Part shown: piece by piece, positions 46,713 to 55,665 of the stretch | Numbering within the stretch: the stretch's first letter is position 1 | Layout: every line of letters starts with the position of its first letter | NCBI RefSeq assembly: GCF_001695855.1 | Contig: NZ_MBSS01000001.1 | Span: 372,001-436,000, forward strand | Reading direction: 5' to 3' | Length of the DNA stretch: 64,000 nt | Source of the DNA: Ensifer sp. LC163 | Lineage (GTDB): Bacteria > Pseudomonadota > Alphaproteobacteria > Rhizobiales > Rhizobiaceae | The notes under the pieces: generated by a model | Told to the model about the DNA's origin: nothing | Seen by the model: only the letters and a program-made list of their open reading frames with translations | Databases searched by the model: none | Program-made: the position numbers and the translations under genes

Positions 46713-47266
46713 GATTTGCGAACGCAGCGCAAGCGGATTTGCGTGAAGAGACCAAACTATGCCGCTCCAGGAACAGGGCTTTCCACTGTCCGGGCATGCG
46801 AACGGGCGAAGCTAGCGCTCCGCCCGTTGCCGATGTTTTTCTCGCGCGGGGTGTCGCTGACCTTCGGCTCAGATGGCCGCATGCGTCTTGCGCACGCACA
46901 TGGCTGTCGCGTCATTCCCCCGCAACGGGGCTGCCGGCGCCCACAACCTCATCGCGGCGCCAGCCGGACGCTGCCGCAGATCCCGGCCGTTCTGGCGAGA
47001 AGCCCGTGCATCGAGTTTCAAGTGCTGCAGCGTCAGTTGCGCGCTCATTGTCCGCGCGACGCTCGAATGTTTGCCACCTGAACCTATGCGGTTAGCGACG
47101 ACAGCATGAGCATACGAAGGTCTTGCAACGCCGTTCGTCAAGTATGACATACGGCGCTGTAACAGCTTAAACTGGCTGCAGATTTTCGCCTTAAATCGAG
47201 CTCGATTTAAGGAGTTGTGTCGTCGGAACGTCGCGCAAACCCACGTTCACGCGACGCACCTGAACG
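46713..47266. other. Gene-free stretch between sahR and ettA
   Basis: About 550 bases. It contains the sahR promoter region near 46715-46760 and the RIME-like copy at 47122-47218. Open frames between 46740 and 47100 on both strands overlap each other and show no protein-like features or ribosome sites, so I do not call a gene. Confidence 0.55.
47122..47218 (-). repeat. RIME-like two-palindrome element, copy 4 (degenerate)
   Basis: On the minus strand: CTCCTTAAATCGagctCGATTTAAGG palindrome, linker CAGTTTAAGCTGTTACAGCG, then a diverged second palindrome around GTCATACTTGACGAACGGCG. It lies about 50 bases past the ettA stop codon. Confidence 0.72.
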
Positions 47267-48916
47267 TTAGCGCGTCAGGCGCTTGTAGGTGACGCGCTTC
47301 GGGTTGACCGAATCCGGGCCGAGGCGGCGGATCTTGTCCTTTTCGTAGTCTTCGAAGTTGCCCTCGAACCATTCGACCTGGCTATCGCCTTCAAAGGCGA
47401 GGATGTGGGTCGCCAGGCGGTCGAGGAACATGCGGTCGTGGCTGATGATGACGGCGCAACCGGCAAAGTTTTCCAGCGCGATTTCCAGCGCCGCCAGCGT
47501 CTCCGTGTCGAGGTCGTTGGTCGGTTCGTCGAGCAGCAGCACGTTGCCGCCGTTCTTCAGCATCTTGGCGAGGTGAACGCGGTTGCGCTGACCACCCGAG
47601 AGATTGCCGACCTTCTGCTGCTGGTCGCCGCCCTTGAAATTGAAGGTCGAGCAATAGGCACGCGAGTTCATCTCGTACTTGCCGAGCTTGATGACTTCGG
47701 CACCGCCGGAAATTTCTTCCCAGACGGTCTTGTTGCCGTCGAGCGCGTCGCGGCTCTGGTCGACATAACCGAGATGCACGGTGTCGCCGATACGGATCGA
47801 ACCGCTATCGACCTGTTCCTGGCCGGTGATCATGCGGAACAGCGTCGTCTTACCGGCACCGTTGGCGCCGATGATGCCGACGATGCCGCCCGGCGGCAGC
47901 TTCAGCGACAGGCCGTCGATCAGCAGACGGTCGCCATACCCCTTGGTGACGCCGTCCATCTCGATGACCACCTGGCCGAGACGTTCGCCAACCGGGATGA
48001 TGATCTGCGCGTCGCCCGGACGCTGGTTTTCTGCGGCGTTGACCAGTTCGTCATAGGAGCGGATACGCGCCTTGGACTTGGCCTGGCGGGCCTTCGGGCT
48101 GGATGCGATCCACTCCTGCTCGCGCGCGATCGCCTTCTGGCGGGACGCCTCTTCGCGGCCTTCCTGCTGCATGCGCTTGGCCTTGGCAACGAGGTAGGCG
48201 GAATAGTTGCCTTCGTAGGGAATGCTGCGGCCACGGTCGAGCTCGAGGATCCAGCCGGTGACGTTGTCGAGGAAGTAGCGGTCGTGGGTGATCATCAGCA
48301 CGGCGCCGGGATATTCGCGCAGGTGCTTTTCGAGCCAGGCGATCGTCTCGGCGTCGAGATGGTTGGTCGGTTCGTCGAGCAGCAGCAGGTCGGGCTGTGA
48401 CAAGAGGAGCTTGCAGAGCGCGATACGGCGCTTTTCACCGCCCGAAAGGCTGGTGACGTCGGCATCGCCCGGCGGGCAGCGCAGCGCTTCCATCGCCATT
48501 TCGACCTGGCTCTCGAGATCCCACAGGTTCTGGCTGTCGATGATGTCCTGGAGCTTTGCGCCCTCTTCCGCCGTCTCGTCGGAATAGTTCATCATCAGTT
48601 CGTTGTAGCGCTCAACGATTGCCGTCTTGGCGGCAACGCCTTCCATGGCGTTTTCGAGCACGGTCTTGGTCGGATCGAGCTGCGGCTCCTGCGGCAGGTA
48701 ACCGATGGTAGCACCCTCGGCGATCCAGGCTTCACCGGTATATTCCTTGTCGAGGCCGGCCATGATGCGTAGCACCGTCGACTTACCGGCGCCGTTCGGG
48801 CCGAGGATACCGATCTTCGCGTCCGGGTAGAACGACAGATGAACGTTCTCCAGGACCTTCTTCGCGCCGTAGGACTTATTAAGTCCGGCCATATGATAGA
48901 TGAACTGACGTGCCAT
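47267..48916 (-). CDS. ettA: Energy-dependent translational throttle protein EttA (ABC-F ATPase)
   Basis: EttA is a soluble ABC-F ATPase that binds the ribosomal E site and gates entry into elongation according to energy state. The 549-residue protein has two ABC domains: Walker [10 protein letters not shown] and GANGAGKTT, signatures LSGGEKRR and [13 protein letters not shown], and Walker [13 protein letters not shown] and [11 protein letters not shown]. The inter-domain linker carries the [14 protein letters not shown] sequence typical of EttA. Length and start are standard. It is monocistronic. Confidence 0.96.
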   Translation of the reverse strand: MARQFIYHMAGLNKSYGAKKVLENVHLSFYPDAKIGILGPNGAGKSTVLRIMAGLDKEYTGEAWIAEGATIGYLPQEPQLDPTKTVLENAMEGVAAKTAIVERYNELMMNYSDETAEEGAKLQDIIDSQNLWDLESQVEMAMEALRCPPGDADVTSLSGGEKRRIALCKLLLSQPDLLLLDEPTNHLDAETIAWLEKHLREYPGAVLMITHDRYFLDNVTGWILELDRGRSIPYEGNYSAYLVAKAKRMQQEGREEASRQKAIAREQEWIASSPKARQAKSKARIRSYDELVNAAENQRPGDAQIIIPVGERLGQVVIEMDGVTKGYGDRLLIDGLSLKLPPGGIVGIIGANGAGKTTLFRMITGQEQVDSGSIRIGDTVHLGYVDQSRDALDGNKTVWEEISGGAEVIKLGKYEMNSRAYCSTFNFKGGDQQQKVGNLSGGQRNRVHLAKMLKNGGNVLLLDEPTNDLDTETLAALEIALENFAGCAVIISHDRMFLDRLATHILAFEGDSQVEWFEGNFEDYEKDKIRRLGPDSVNPKRVTYKRLTR

Positions 48917-49034
48917 AAAGGAATGCTCCGCATGGGAAGGAAATTTGCCCGCTATGTAGGCGAATTAGTGCTAAGGGGCAATCGCCAAAGGCGCTTGCCC
49001 CCGCCTATCCCATGCCGGTGAGGCTTGTCAGCCG

Positions 49035-49814
49035 CTATCCGCGGCCTGCCGCGTCGGCAATGCCCTTGGCGCATTTGAACTCGGTCGGCCCTGCCGCCTG
49101 TATCAGCGGCGCGAGGCTGGACTTGCCCGACACGTCCCCGGTCAGGCCGATCGTCAGCCCGGTGATGACGCTGCGTCCCGCAACCGTCTGGCAGCGCATG
49201 CGCACCCGGTCGCCGGCACCAGTGCCAAAACTTTGATCGAAGGCCTGCTTGATTGCCTTCTCGTCGAGCTCGGAGCCGATACGCGCCCGAAAGAGCGCAC
49301 CGACGGCTGACCGGTTGAGCTCGTCCAGCATGCGCAGCTGCGCCGCGAAATAGTCGTCGACCGCTGCCGCTTGGCAGGTGCCGCTGCGCAACCATTGATG
49401 ACGATCGAGCCCGGACTGAACGCCCGGCATCGCAATCAGCAACCGCGCTGCCGTATCATCGGCCATGGCAAGTTTCGGCAGATCGAGCCAATCGCCCTTG
49501 CGGTCCTGGCTGCGCATGTCCGCGGCCACCCCGCAGTAACTCTTGCGCAAAGGCCAAAGCCCATGCAGCGACAGGTTCGTGGCATCGAAGCGCTCGGCCG
49601 TCTGGCTGGCGCATTCCTTGCGCTGCGGCCGCGTTTCGCAGAAACCCGGCTGCCAGCTGACGGCAAGCACATATTCCGTACGGCCCGAGGCACCTTCCGC
49701 CGCAGCGTCGACCTTGTCCTGTGCCAAGACAAAGGACGACGGAGCAAGCAGCATCGCCAGCGCCATCGCAACAATTGTCATTGGACTTGAAATCGCTTTA
49801 CTCCAACATGCCAT
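49035..49814 (-). CDS. RNase T2 family protein with altered catalytic motif
   Basis: A 259-residue exported protein with a signal peptide (TIVAMALAMLLAPSSFVLAQ). The first active-site motif is intact (LSLHGLWPLR, His84). The second, normally HEWxKHGTC, reads RHQWLRSGTC at 138-147: by alignment to fungal RNase Rh the catalytic Glu is Gln, the Lys is Arg and the second His is Ser. It may be weakly active, use another chemistry, or only bind RNA. The ATG at 49814 follows GGGAGAG. It is upstream of ettA on the same strand with a 118-base gap. Confidence 0.82.
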   Translation of the reverse strand: MACWSKAISSPMTIVAMALAMLLAPSSFVLAQDKVDAAAEGASGRTEYVLAVSWQPGFCETRPQRKECASQTAERFDATNLSLHGLWPLRKSYCGVAADMRSQDRKGDWLDLPKLAMADDTAARLLIAMPGVQSGLDRHQWLRSGTCQAAAVDDYFAAQLRMLDELNRSAVGALFRARIGSELDEKAIKQAFDQSFGTGAGDRVRMRCQTVAGRSVITGLTIGLTGDVSGKSSLAPLIQAAGPTEFKCAKGIADAAGRG

Positions 49815-49997
49815 GACACTCTCCCGCAAAACAAAACGAGAACAAATATCGCTCAAAACGGGAAAATTGCAACTGTTAATTACAGGTCCGGGAAATCGCT
49901 TGTGACCTCATGCGTAACGATCACCAAGCAGCGATTGCCTTTCCGCCGCAAATCGATTTGATATCGGCAGAGTCTGACGATTGGTCCGGGAGAAGGC

Positions 49998-50948
49998 ATG
50001 TTCGGGCAGGTGAGGACGCATCAGAGCCCGACAGGCGCTCACCTGAGCTGGCGGCACTTTCCGGCCACCGCCGACGCGCGCGGCATTCTTCTTATCAGCC
50101 ATGGCCTGGCCGAACATTCCGGCCGCTACGCCCGTTTCGCCGAAGCGATGGCCGGCCACGGCTTCCACGTCTATGCCCACGATCATCGCGGCCACGGCGC
50201 CACCCGTGCGCCAGATGCGCCGCTTGCGATGTTCTCGAACAGCGCAGGCCTCGACAAGGTGTTCGCCGACATCAAGGCCATGCGCGCGCTCGCCACAGCG
50301 GCCCATCCGGGCCTGCCGGTCATCCTCTTCGGTCATTCCATGGGCGGGCTGATCGCGCTCAACGCCGCCGAGACCGATCCGGGTCTCTACGATGCGCTCG
50401 CCGTCTGGAACTCGAATTTTCGCCCTGGTATCGCCGGGCGCGGCGGCCAGCTGATCCTGAAGATCGAAAAGGCGCTGAAGGGCTCCGACGTGCCGAGCCC
50501 GCTATTGTCGAAGCTCACCTTCGGCGCCTGGGGCCAGGCGATCAAGGATCGCAAGACCGATTTCGACTGGCTGTCGCGCGACGAGGCGGAGGTGACGAAA
50601 TATATCGACGACCCGCTTTGCGGCTTCGACGCGACGGTGTCGCTGTGGCTGGACCTGATGCGGCTCGCCTTTGCCGGCGCACGGGCAGACCGGCTGGCGC
50701 GCCTTCCTGCCAGCTTGCCCGTCCATCTCGTCGGCGGCAGCGCCGACCCGTCGACCGAAAATGGCGGCGCGATCCGCTGGCTCGGTGCGCGCATGAAGGC
50801 GCGCGGCATGACGGATGTGTCCGTGACGATCCATGACGGCATGCGTCACGAGACGCTCAACGAAATCGGCCGGGAGAAGGTAACGGGGGACTTTGCCGCC
50901 TGGTGCCGATCCGCGGCCGCCAAGGCCGCGGCTGGCAAGAGGCCCTGA
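49998..50948 (+). CDS. Alpha/beta hydrolase, monoacylglycerol lipase-like (serine aminopeptidase S33 family)
   Basis: A 316-residue hydrolase with the nucleophile elbow GHSMGGLIAL, an oxyanion-side HG motif (LLISHGLAEHSGRYARFAEA), the acidic residue after the strand VHLVGGSADP and the catalytic His in DGMRHETLNE. This pattern is that of lysophospholipase/monoglyceride lipases (PldB-like). No signal peptide. A GGGAGAAGG ribosome site precedes the ATG. A 12-base gap leads to the DMT permease, so they are likely co-transcribed. Confidence 0.88.
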   Translation: MFGQVRTHQSPTGAHLSWRHFPATADARGILLISHGLAEHSGRYARFAEAMAGHGFHVYAHDHRGHGATRAPDAPLAMFSNSAGLDKVFADIKAMRALATAAHPGLPVILFGHSMGGLIALNAAETDPGLYDALAVWNSNFRPGIAGRGGQLILKIEKALKGSDVPSPLLSKLTFGAWGQAIKDRKTDFDWLSRDEAEVTKYIDDPLCGFDATVSLWLDLMRLAFAGARADRLARLPASLPVHLVGGSADPSTENGGAIRWLGARMKARGMTDVSVTIHDGMRHETLNEIGREKVTGDFAAWCRSAAAKAAAGKRP

Positions 50949-50960
50949 CCCGAAATCACC

Positions 50961-51908
50961 ATGGCAGACATGTCCCTCCCCAAGACAACCAACGACCGCA
51001 TCTCCTTCGGCCTGACGCTGATGGTCCTCTCAGTGCTCCTGTCGCCGCTCATCGACATCTTCGCCAAGCTGGCGATCGCAACCGTGCCCTCGGCGCAGAT
51101 CACCGCCGTGCGCTTCCTGCTGCAGGTCGTCTTCATCCTGCCGATCGTCCTTATGCGCGGCAGCCTCTTCGATCTCACATGGCGCAAGACCGGGCTGCAC
51201 GCGCTGCGCGGTGGCCTGCTTGTCGTCACCATGCTGTCGTTCATCACCACGCTGAAGGTGATGGAGGTGGCCGACGCCATCGCCATCTTCTTCGTCGAGC
51301 CGATCATCCTCACCATCCTCGGCAGCATCTTCCTCAAGGAGACGATCGGCTGGCGGCGCTACACCGCCTGCGCCGTCGGTTTCCTCGGCGCGCTGCTGGT
51401 CATCCAGCCAAGCATGCAGGAAGTGGGGCTGATCGCGCTGTTGCCGATCGTCGCCGCCTTCGGCCTGGCCGTATTCCTGCTGGTGACGCGCATGGTGGCG
51501 CAGAACGAAGATCCCTGGTCGATGCAGTTCCATGCCGGCATCTGGGGCGGCGTCTTCTGCCTCGTTCTGCTCTGGCTGGGCGAAGGCAGTGGATCGAGTG
51601 TGTTCGATCCGGTCTGGCCCGAGGGCGACACCTGGTTCTATCTGCTCGGCGTCGGCGTCACCGCCACCATATCGGGCGTGCTCGGCGTCTATGCCTATCG
51701 CTCCGCCCCCGCCTCGGTGCTGGCGCCGCTGCAATATCTCGAAATCGTCTCGGCGACGATCTTCGGCTGGCTCGTCTTCGGCGACCTGCCCGACGCGCTG
51801 AAATGGCTGGGCATTTCCATCATCATCGGCTCCGGCCTCTACATCATCTGGCGGGAACGCCGGATCGACAAGACCGCGAGCATCGCTCCGGTTTCGCCAG
51901 CGATCTGA
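50961..51908 (+). CDS. EamA/DMT family permease
   Basis: A 315-residue ten-helix inner membrane protein with two EamA repeats; typical sequences are IFFVEPIILTILGSIFLKE and SVLAPLQYLEIVSATIFGWL. The substrate is unknown. It lies between the hydrolase (12 bases) and the ThDP enzyme (45 bases), suggesting a three-gene operon, though no shared pathway is obvious. Confidence 0.87.
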   Translation: MADMSLPKTTNDRISFGLTLMVLSVLLSPLIDIFAKLAIATVPSAQITAVRFLLQVVFILPIVLMRGSLFDLTWRKTGLHALRGGLLVVTMLSFITTLKVMEVADAIAIFFVEPIILTILGSIFLKETIGWRRYTACAVGFLGALLVIQPSMQEVGLIALLPIVAAFGLAVFLLVTRMVAQNEDPWSMQFHAGIWGGVFCLVLLWLGEGSGSSVFDPVWPEGDTWFYLLGVGVTATISGVLGVYAYRSAPASVLAPLQYLEIVSATIFGWLVFGDLPDALKWLGISIIIGSGLYIIWRERRIDKTASIAPVSPAI

Positions 51909-51953
51909 AAATAAGCAGTCTGAAAACAAAAGAATGACTATCGGGAGGAAAGC

Positions 51954-53600
51954 ATGAAAACTGGAGGTCAGCTCGTCGTCGACGCGCTCGTCGCCAATGG
52001 CGTCAAACGCATCGCCTGCGTACCGGGGGAAAGCTATCTGGCGGTGCTGGATGCGCTCTATGACACCGACATCGATGTCGTCGTCTGCCGCCAGGAGGGG
52101 GGTGCTGCGATGATGGCCGATGCCTGGGGCCGCCTCAGCGGCAAACCCGGCATCTGCATGGTGACGCGCGGCCCCGGCGCCACCAATGCGTCGGCCGGCC
52201 TGCATGTCGCGCGGCAGGATTCGATCCCGATGATCCTGTTCATCGGCCAGGTACAGAGCGAGGCGCGTGAGCGCGAAGCCTTCCAGGAAATCGAATATCG
52301 CCGCGCCTTCACCGAAGTTGCCAAATGGGTGGGCGAGATCGACGATCCCGCCCGCATTCCCGAATTTGTCACCCGCGCCTTTGCGGTCGCCACCTCGGGC
52401 CGGCCCGGCCCGGTCGTGCTGACGCTTCCCGAAGACATGCTGACGCGGCGCGCCGAAGCGCCGGCGGCAAAGCCCTACCAGCCGGTCGAGGGCCATCCGG
52501 GTCCTTCCCAGATCAGGGAGCTCGGCGCGTTGCTTGCAGGCGCCAAACGCCCAATCGCCATCCTCGGCGGCACCCGCTGGACGGCCGACAGCGTCGCTGA
52601 ATTCCAGCGCTTCGCCGAGCGCTGGAGCCTACCGGTCGGCTGCTCCTTCCGCCGCCAGATGCTGTTCGACCACCTGCACCCCAACTATGCCGGCGATGTC
52701 GGCATCGGCATCAACCCGGCGCTGGCAAAAGAGATCAAGGAAGCTGATCTCGTGCTGCTGGTCGGCGGACGCTTCTCCGAAATGCCGTCGTCCGGCTATA
52801 CGCTGATGGATGCGCCCTACCCGCGCCAGACGCTGGTGCATATCCATCCGGACGCTTCCGAACTCGGCCGCGTCTACCGGCCGGAACTGGCGATCGCCGC
52901 CAGCCCCCGCGATTTCACCGCCGCGCTCGAAGGCCTCGCGCCCGCGGCCGAACCGGTCTGGTCTGCCCGCACCAGGGCGATGCATGAAGGCTACCTCAAG
53001 TGGTCGACACCGCCGGAAAGCGGCCCCGGCGACGTGCACATGGGCCCGATCATGAACTGGATCGAGGCGAACACGCCCGAAGATACCATCTTCACCAATG
53101 GCGCCGGCAACTACGCCACCTGGGTGCATCGCTTCCACCGCTTCCGCCGATACGCAACGCAGGCCGCCCCCGCCTCCGGCTCCATGGGCTACGGCCTGCC
53201 CGCGGCCGTGGCCGCCAAGCACCTGCATCCGGACCGCGAGGTCATCTGCTTTGCCGGCGACGGCTGCTTCCTGATGCACGGCCAGGAATTTGCAACCGCC
53301 GTGCGCTACCGCCTGCCTGTTATCACCGTCGTCGTCAACAACGGCATCTACGGCACGATCCGCATGCACCAGGAGCGGGATTATCCCGGCCGCGTCAGCG
53401 CCACGGACCTGACCAATCCGGATTTCGCCGCCCTTGCCCGCGCCTATGGCGGCCACGGCGAGACGGTGGAAAAGACCGAAGAGTTTGCCGATGCGTTCCT
53501 GCGCGCCCGCGCCAGCGGCAAGCCGGCGATCATCGAAATCAAGCTCGACCCGGAAGCCATCACGCCGACACGCACGCTGAGCGAAATCAGGAAGGGCTGA
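51954..53600 (+). CDS. Thiamine diphosphate-dependent enzyme, acetolactate synthase-like
   Basis: A 548-residue member of the pyruvate oxidase/acetolactate synthase/benzoylformate decarboxylase superfamily. The N-terminal domain has the catalytic glutamate (CRQEGGAAMMADAWGRLSG), the middle domain the family fold (about 190-330), and the C-terminal domain the ThDP/Mg motif (FAGDGCFLMHGQEF to VVVNNGIYGT). It is not clearly an anabolic IlvB, which is usually paired with a regulatory subunit; none is present. Substrate is unknown. GGAGGAAAGC precedes the ATG. Confidence 0.9.
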   Translation: MKTGGQLVVDALVANGVKRIACVPGESYLAVLDALYDTDIDVVVCRQEGGAAMMADAWGRLSGKPGICMVTRGPGATNASAGLHVARQDSIPMILFIGQVQSEAREREAFQEIEYRRAFTEVAKWVGEIDDPARIPEFVTRAFAVATSGRPGPVVLTLPEDMLTRRAEAPAAKPYQPVEGHPGPSQIRELGALLAGAKRPIAILGGTRWTADSVAEFQRFAERWSLPVGCSFRRQMLFDHLHPNYAGDVGIGINPALAKEIKEADLVLLVGGRFSEMPSSGYTLMDAPYPRQTLVHIHPDASELGRVYRPELAIAASPRDFTAALEGLAPAAEPVWSARTRAMHEGYLKWSTPPESGPGDVHMGPIMNWIEANTPEDTIFTNGAGNYATWVHRFHRFRRYATQAAPASGSMGYGLPAAVAAKHLHPDREVICFAGDGCFLMHGQEFATAVRYRLPVITVVVNNGIYGTIRMHQERDYPGRVSATDLTNPDFAALARAYGGHGETVEKTEEFADAFLRARASGKPAIIEIKLDPEAITPTRTLSEIRKG

Positions 53601-53634
53601 TCGGAACGCAGGCTCCGCCTGCACAAAGGTCAAT

Positions 53635-53706
53635 CACGGCGCAGACGCGCCGTGGCTGGATTCTTGTGACAAGCACAGGAATCCAGTTGCGCCGCGTCGG
53701 CGGCGC
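53635..53706. repeat. Triple-hairpin palindromic mosaic
   Basis: Three consecutive inverted repeats: CACGGCGC/GCGCCGTG (53635-53654), CTGGATTC..TGTG/CACA..GAATCCAG (53656-53686) and GCGCCGC/GCGGCGC (53689-53706). It lies between convergent genes and resembles dispersed rhizobial intergenic palindromes; it may also terminate transcription. Confidence 0.65.
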
Positions 53707-53721
53707 TGGGAGATCATTTGC

Positions 53722-54072
53722 CTATTCCAGCCATTCCGTCGAAAACGCGCCGGCCACATGCAGGTCAGTGGTTTCCAGGCGCCCGGGTCCGAGGTTTTCG
53801 AACTTGTGCGGCATATTGGCCGGCGCCACGACGATCTGGCCGACCTCGGCCTCGATCTTGCGATCGCCGACGGTAAACAGCGCGCGCCCCGTGCGGATGA
53901 TGAAGGTCTCGGGATAGGGATGGCGGTGCAGCTTCGGGCCGCCGCCGATCCTGTCGGTCGTAAAGAACATCACCGAGACGTCGGCACCGTAGGCGCCGCC
54001 CTGGAACTCGCCCTGCCAGACATCGGGCTTTTCGGCCCACTGCTCGCGCTCGATCAGATGGATTCCCGCCAT
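53722..54072 (-). CDS. Cupin-domain protein
   Basis: A 116-residue single-domain cupin. The first metal motif is present in adapted form (KLHRHPYPETFIIRTGRALF) and the second as VVAPANMPHKFENLG, giving three histidines and one glutamate for metal binding. Small cupins of this type include sugar isomerases, dioxygenases and unassigned proteins. It is a single gene on the minus strand. Confidence 0.85.
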   Translation of the reverse strand: MAGIHLIEREQWAEKPDVWQGEFQGGAYGADVSVMFFTTDRIGGGPKLHRHPYPETFIIRTGRALFTVGDRKIEAEVGQIVVAPANMPHKFENLGPGRLETTDLHVAGAFSTEWLE

Positions 54073-54130
54073 GCCTCATCCTCCGTCGGTCGATTGTTCG
54101 AACCGCGGTTGGACCGGCACATCAAGTCAC

Positions 54131-54184
54131 GCATGCCCGGGGTGCCACGCATCCCCGGGGTGGTATGCGTCCCCGGAGGCGCAA
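54131..54184. repeat. Three tandem 18-bp repeats
   Basis: ACGCATGCCCGGGGTGCC and two diverged copies follow each other in the short spacer between the cupin gene and the DUF442 gene. The unit is a multiple of three but lies outside both genes. Confidence 0.6.
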
Positions 54185-54228
54185 GGCGTCACAGAGCGCA
54201 GTGCGCCCCTATGCTGCGGTGAGCCGGC

Positions 54229-54567
54229 TCAGCCGCGAATATGTTGCGTCTGCTGGAAGACCGCTGTCGAGCGGGCGCCCGAGCGGCAATAGCCGAGCAT
54301 CGGCCGCTGGAATTCGTCGAGGGCGTCGACCATCTTTTGAACTGCGTCCGCCGTCACGCCCATCGGGCCGACGGGAATATGCATGGTCTCAATCCCCAGT
54401 TCCTGCGCGCGCGCCGCGATGGAATCGAAGGTCGGCTGGTCCGGCGTCTCGAAATCGGGGCGATGGCAGACGATGGACTTGAAGCCAAGCGCCTTGATCT
54501 GGTCGAGGTCTTCGACCGTGATCTGGCCGGAAACCGAGTATTCATCGTTGATCGGGCGGATGTCCAT
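54229..54567 (-). CDS. DUF442/TIGR01244 family phosphatase-like protein
   Basis: A 112-residue protein with a tyrosine-phosphatase-like fold. The signature loop is GYCRSGARS, a CxxGxxR active site, and the N-terminus DIRPINDEYSVSGQITVEDL is characteristic. The same domain is found fused to the persulfide dioxygenase Blh of the BigR operon in rhizobia, so a sulfur-related role is possible. It stands alone here without a beta-lactamase-fold partner. Confidence 0.85.
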   Translation of the reverse strand: MDIRPINDEYSVSGQITVEDLDQIKALGFKSIVCHRPDFETPDQPTFDSIAARAQELGIETMHIPVGPMGVTADAVQKMVDALDEFQRPMLGYCRSGARSTAVFQQTQHIRG

Positions 54568-54653
54568 GGTCGCTTAATCCCTGCAAAAAACCTTGGCTCC
54601 TGATGTAGGCGTGGTGCCCGTCGGCGTCAATTCCAAACGCGTCCAAACGTACA

Positions 54654-55499
54654 TTAGGAGGCGCCGAAGGCGAGCGCATAGGTCCGCGTCTGCCCGGGCT
54701 CGAGCAGCTGCAGCTCACCGGCCCCGGCGAGTTCCGGTCGCTTTGCCAGGCGATGTGACGCCGGCTCGATGCTGATGACGTCGGCCATGCCGCGCTGACA
54801 GCGCCACATCTGCAGATAAGGCAGGGTATCGGCGCGAAAGCGCACCGTCAGCCGCTTGCCGCCGGCGCCGACAAGCGGCGAAAGCGTCACCTCGGACCAG
54901 CCGTCCGCGCCAACGTCAGCGGGAATGCAGAAATGCGCGCTCTCGCCCTCGCCGAAGCGCCAGCCCCGCTCTCCCTCGGCAAAGGAGCGGCTGGTTATGC
55001 GGGTATCGTCACCGACGAGCCGGCCGGCAATATTGAGGTGGTACATCATCATCGGCGGAAAGGCATCGGCGCCGGTGTTGGTCAGCCGGTCTTCCAGCAT
55101 CACCTCGTGCCGGTCCGCATCCACATGCCAGCGCCGCTCCAAGAGCGCATGGCCACCGTCCGCAAGGTTGATCTCGACGGTGGCGATGCAGAGCGTGCTG
55201 TCGGCGGACATGTGCGTGTGCTTGACCGGCGTGCCGGCCAGCGAACCGTGCAAGGGATAGCGTGCGCCCTCGCCGCCGCCGGCAATCGGCTCGGGATGGC
55301 GGATGTGCTCGGGTCCACAGGTGAAGAGAAAGCCCGCCAGCGCCCGGTCGATGCGCTGATCGCCATCAGACGGGATCGCGGTACCCGGCGAAAGATCGAC
55401 GCCATCGACGACGAAGGCAGCGATGTCGAGCGCCGACGAGCGGTCGAACAGGATGTGGTTTTCCTGTGCGTCATCAGGTGCATCATATCTCGTTCGCAT
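54654..55499 (-). CDS. Aldose 1-epimerase-like protein (DUF4432 type)
   Basis: A 281-residue galactose mutarotase-fold protein. The conserved YPLHGSLAG histidine motif, MMYHLNIAG and the C-terminal SIEPASHRL glutamate region correspond to the mutarotase substrate pocket. The ATG at 55499 has GGAGG seven bases upstream; an upstream in-frame start adds 14 unlikely residues. The substrate sugar is unknown. Confidence 0.85.
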   Translation of the reverse strand: MRTRYDAPDDAQENHILFDRSSALDIAAFVVDGVDLSPGTAIPSDGDQRIDRALAGFLFTCGPEHIRHPEPIAGGGEGARYPLHGSLAGTPVKHTHMSADSTLCIATVEINLADGGHALLERRWHVDADRHEVMLEDRLTNTGADAFPPMMMYHLNIAGRLVGDDTRITSRSFAEGERGWRFGEGESAHFCIPADVGADGWSEVTLSPLVGAGGKRLTVRFRADTLPYLQMWRCQRGMADVISIEPASHRLAKRPELAGAGELQLLEPGQTRTYALAFGAS

Positions 55500-55665
55500 G
55501 CACCGGCCTCCAGTCCAACCCACGGGAATCACAGCGATCACAAAGACATGATAGCCGACAGGGGCTGTTTTTCATCGGTTGAAAGCTGCTAAGACCGCGC
55601 CTAGATAGAATTTAACCGCTTATTCATGATGAATTCATTTTTTTCACATTAACGTCGAAATCCGA

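Noticed and set aside
46739-47095. Open frames of 80-180 codons between sahR and ettA
   Set aside because: Competing frames on both strands, no ribosome site, Arg/Pro/Ala-rich composition and no domain.
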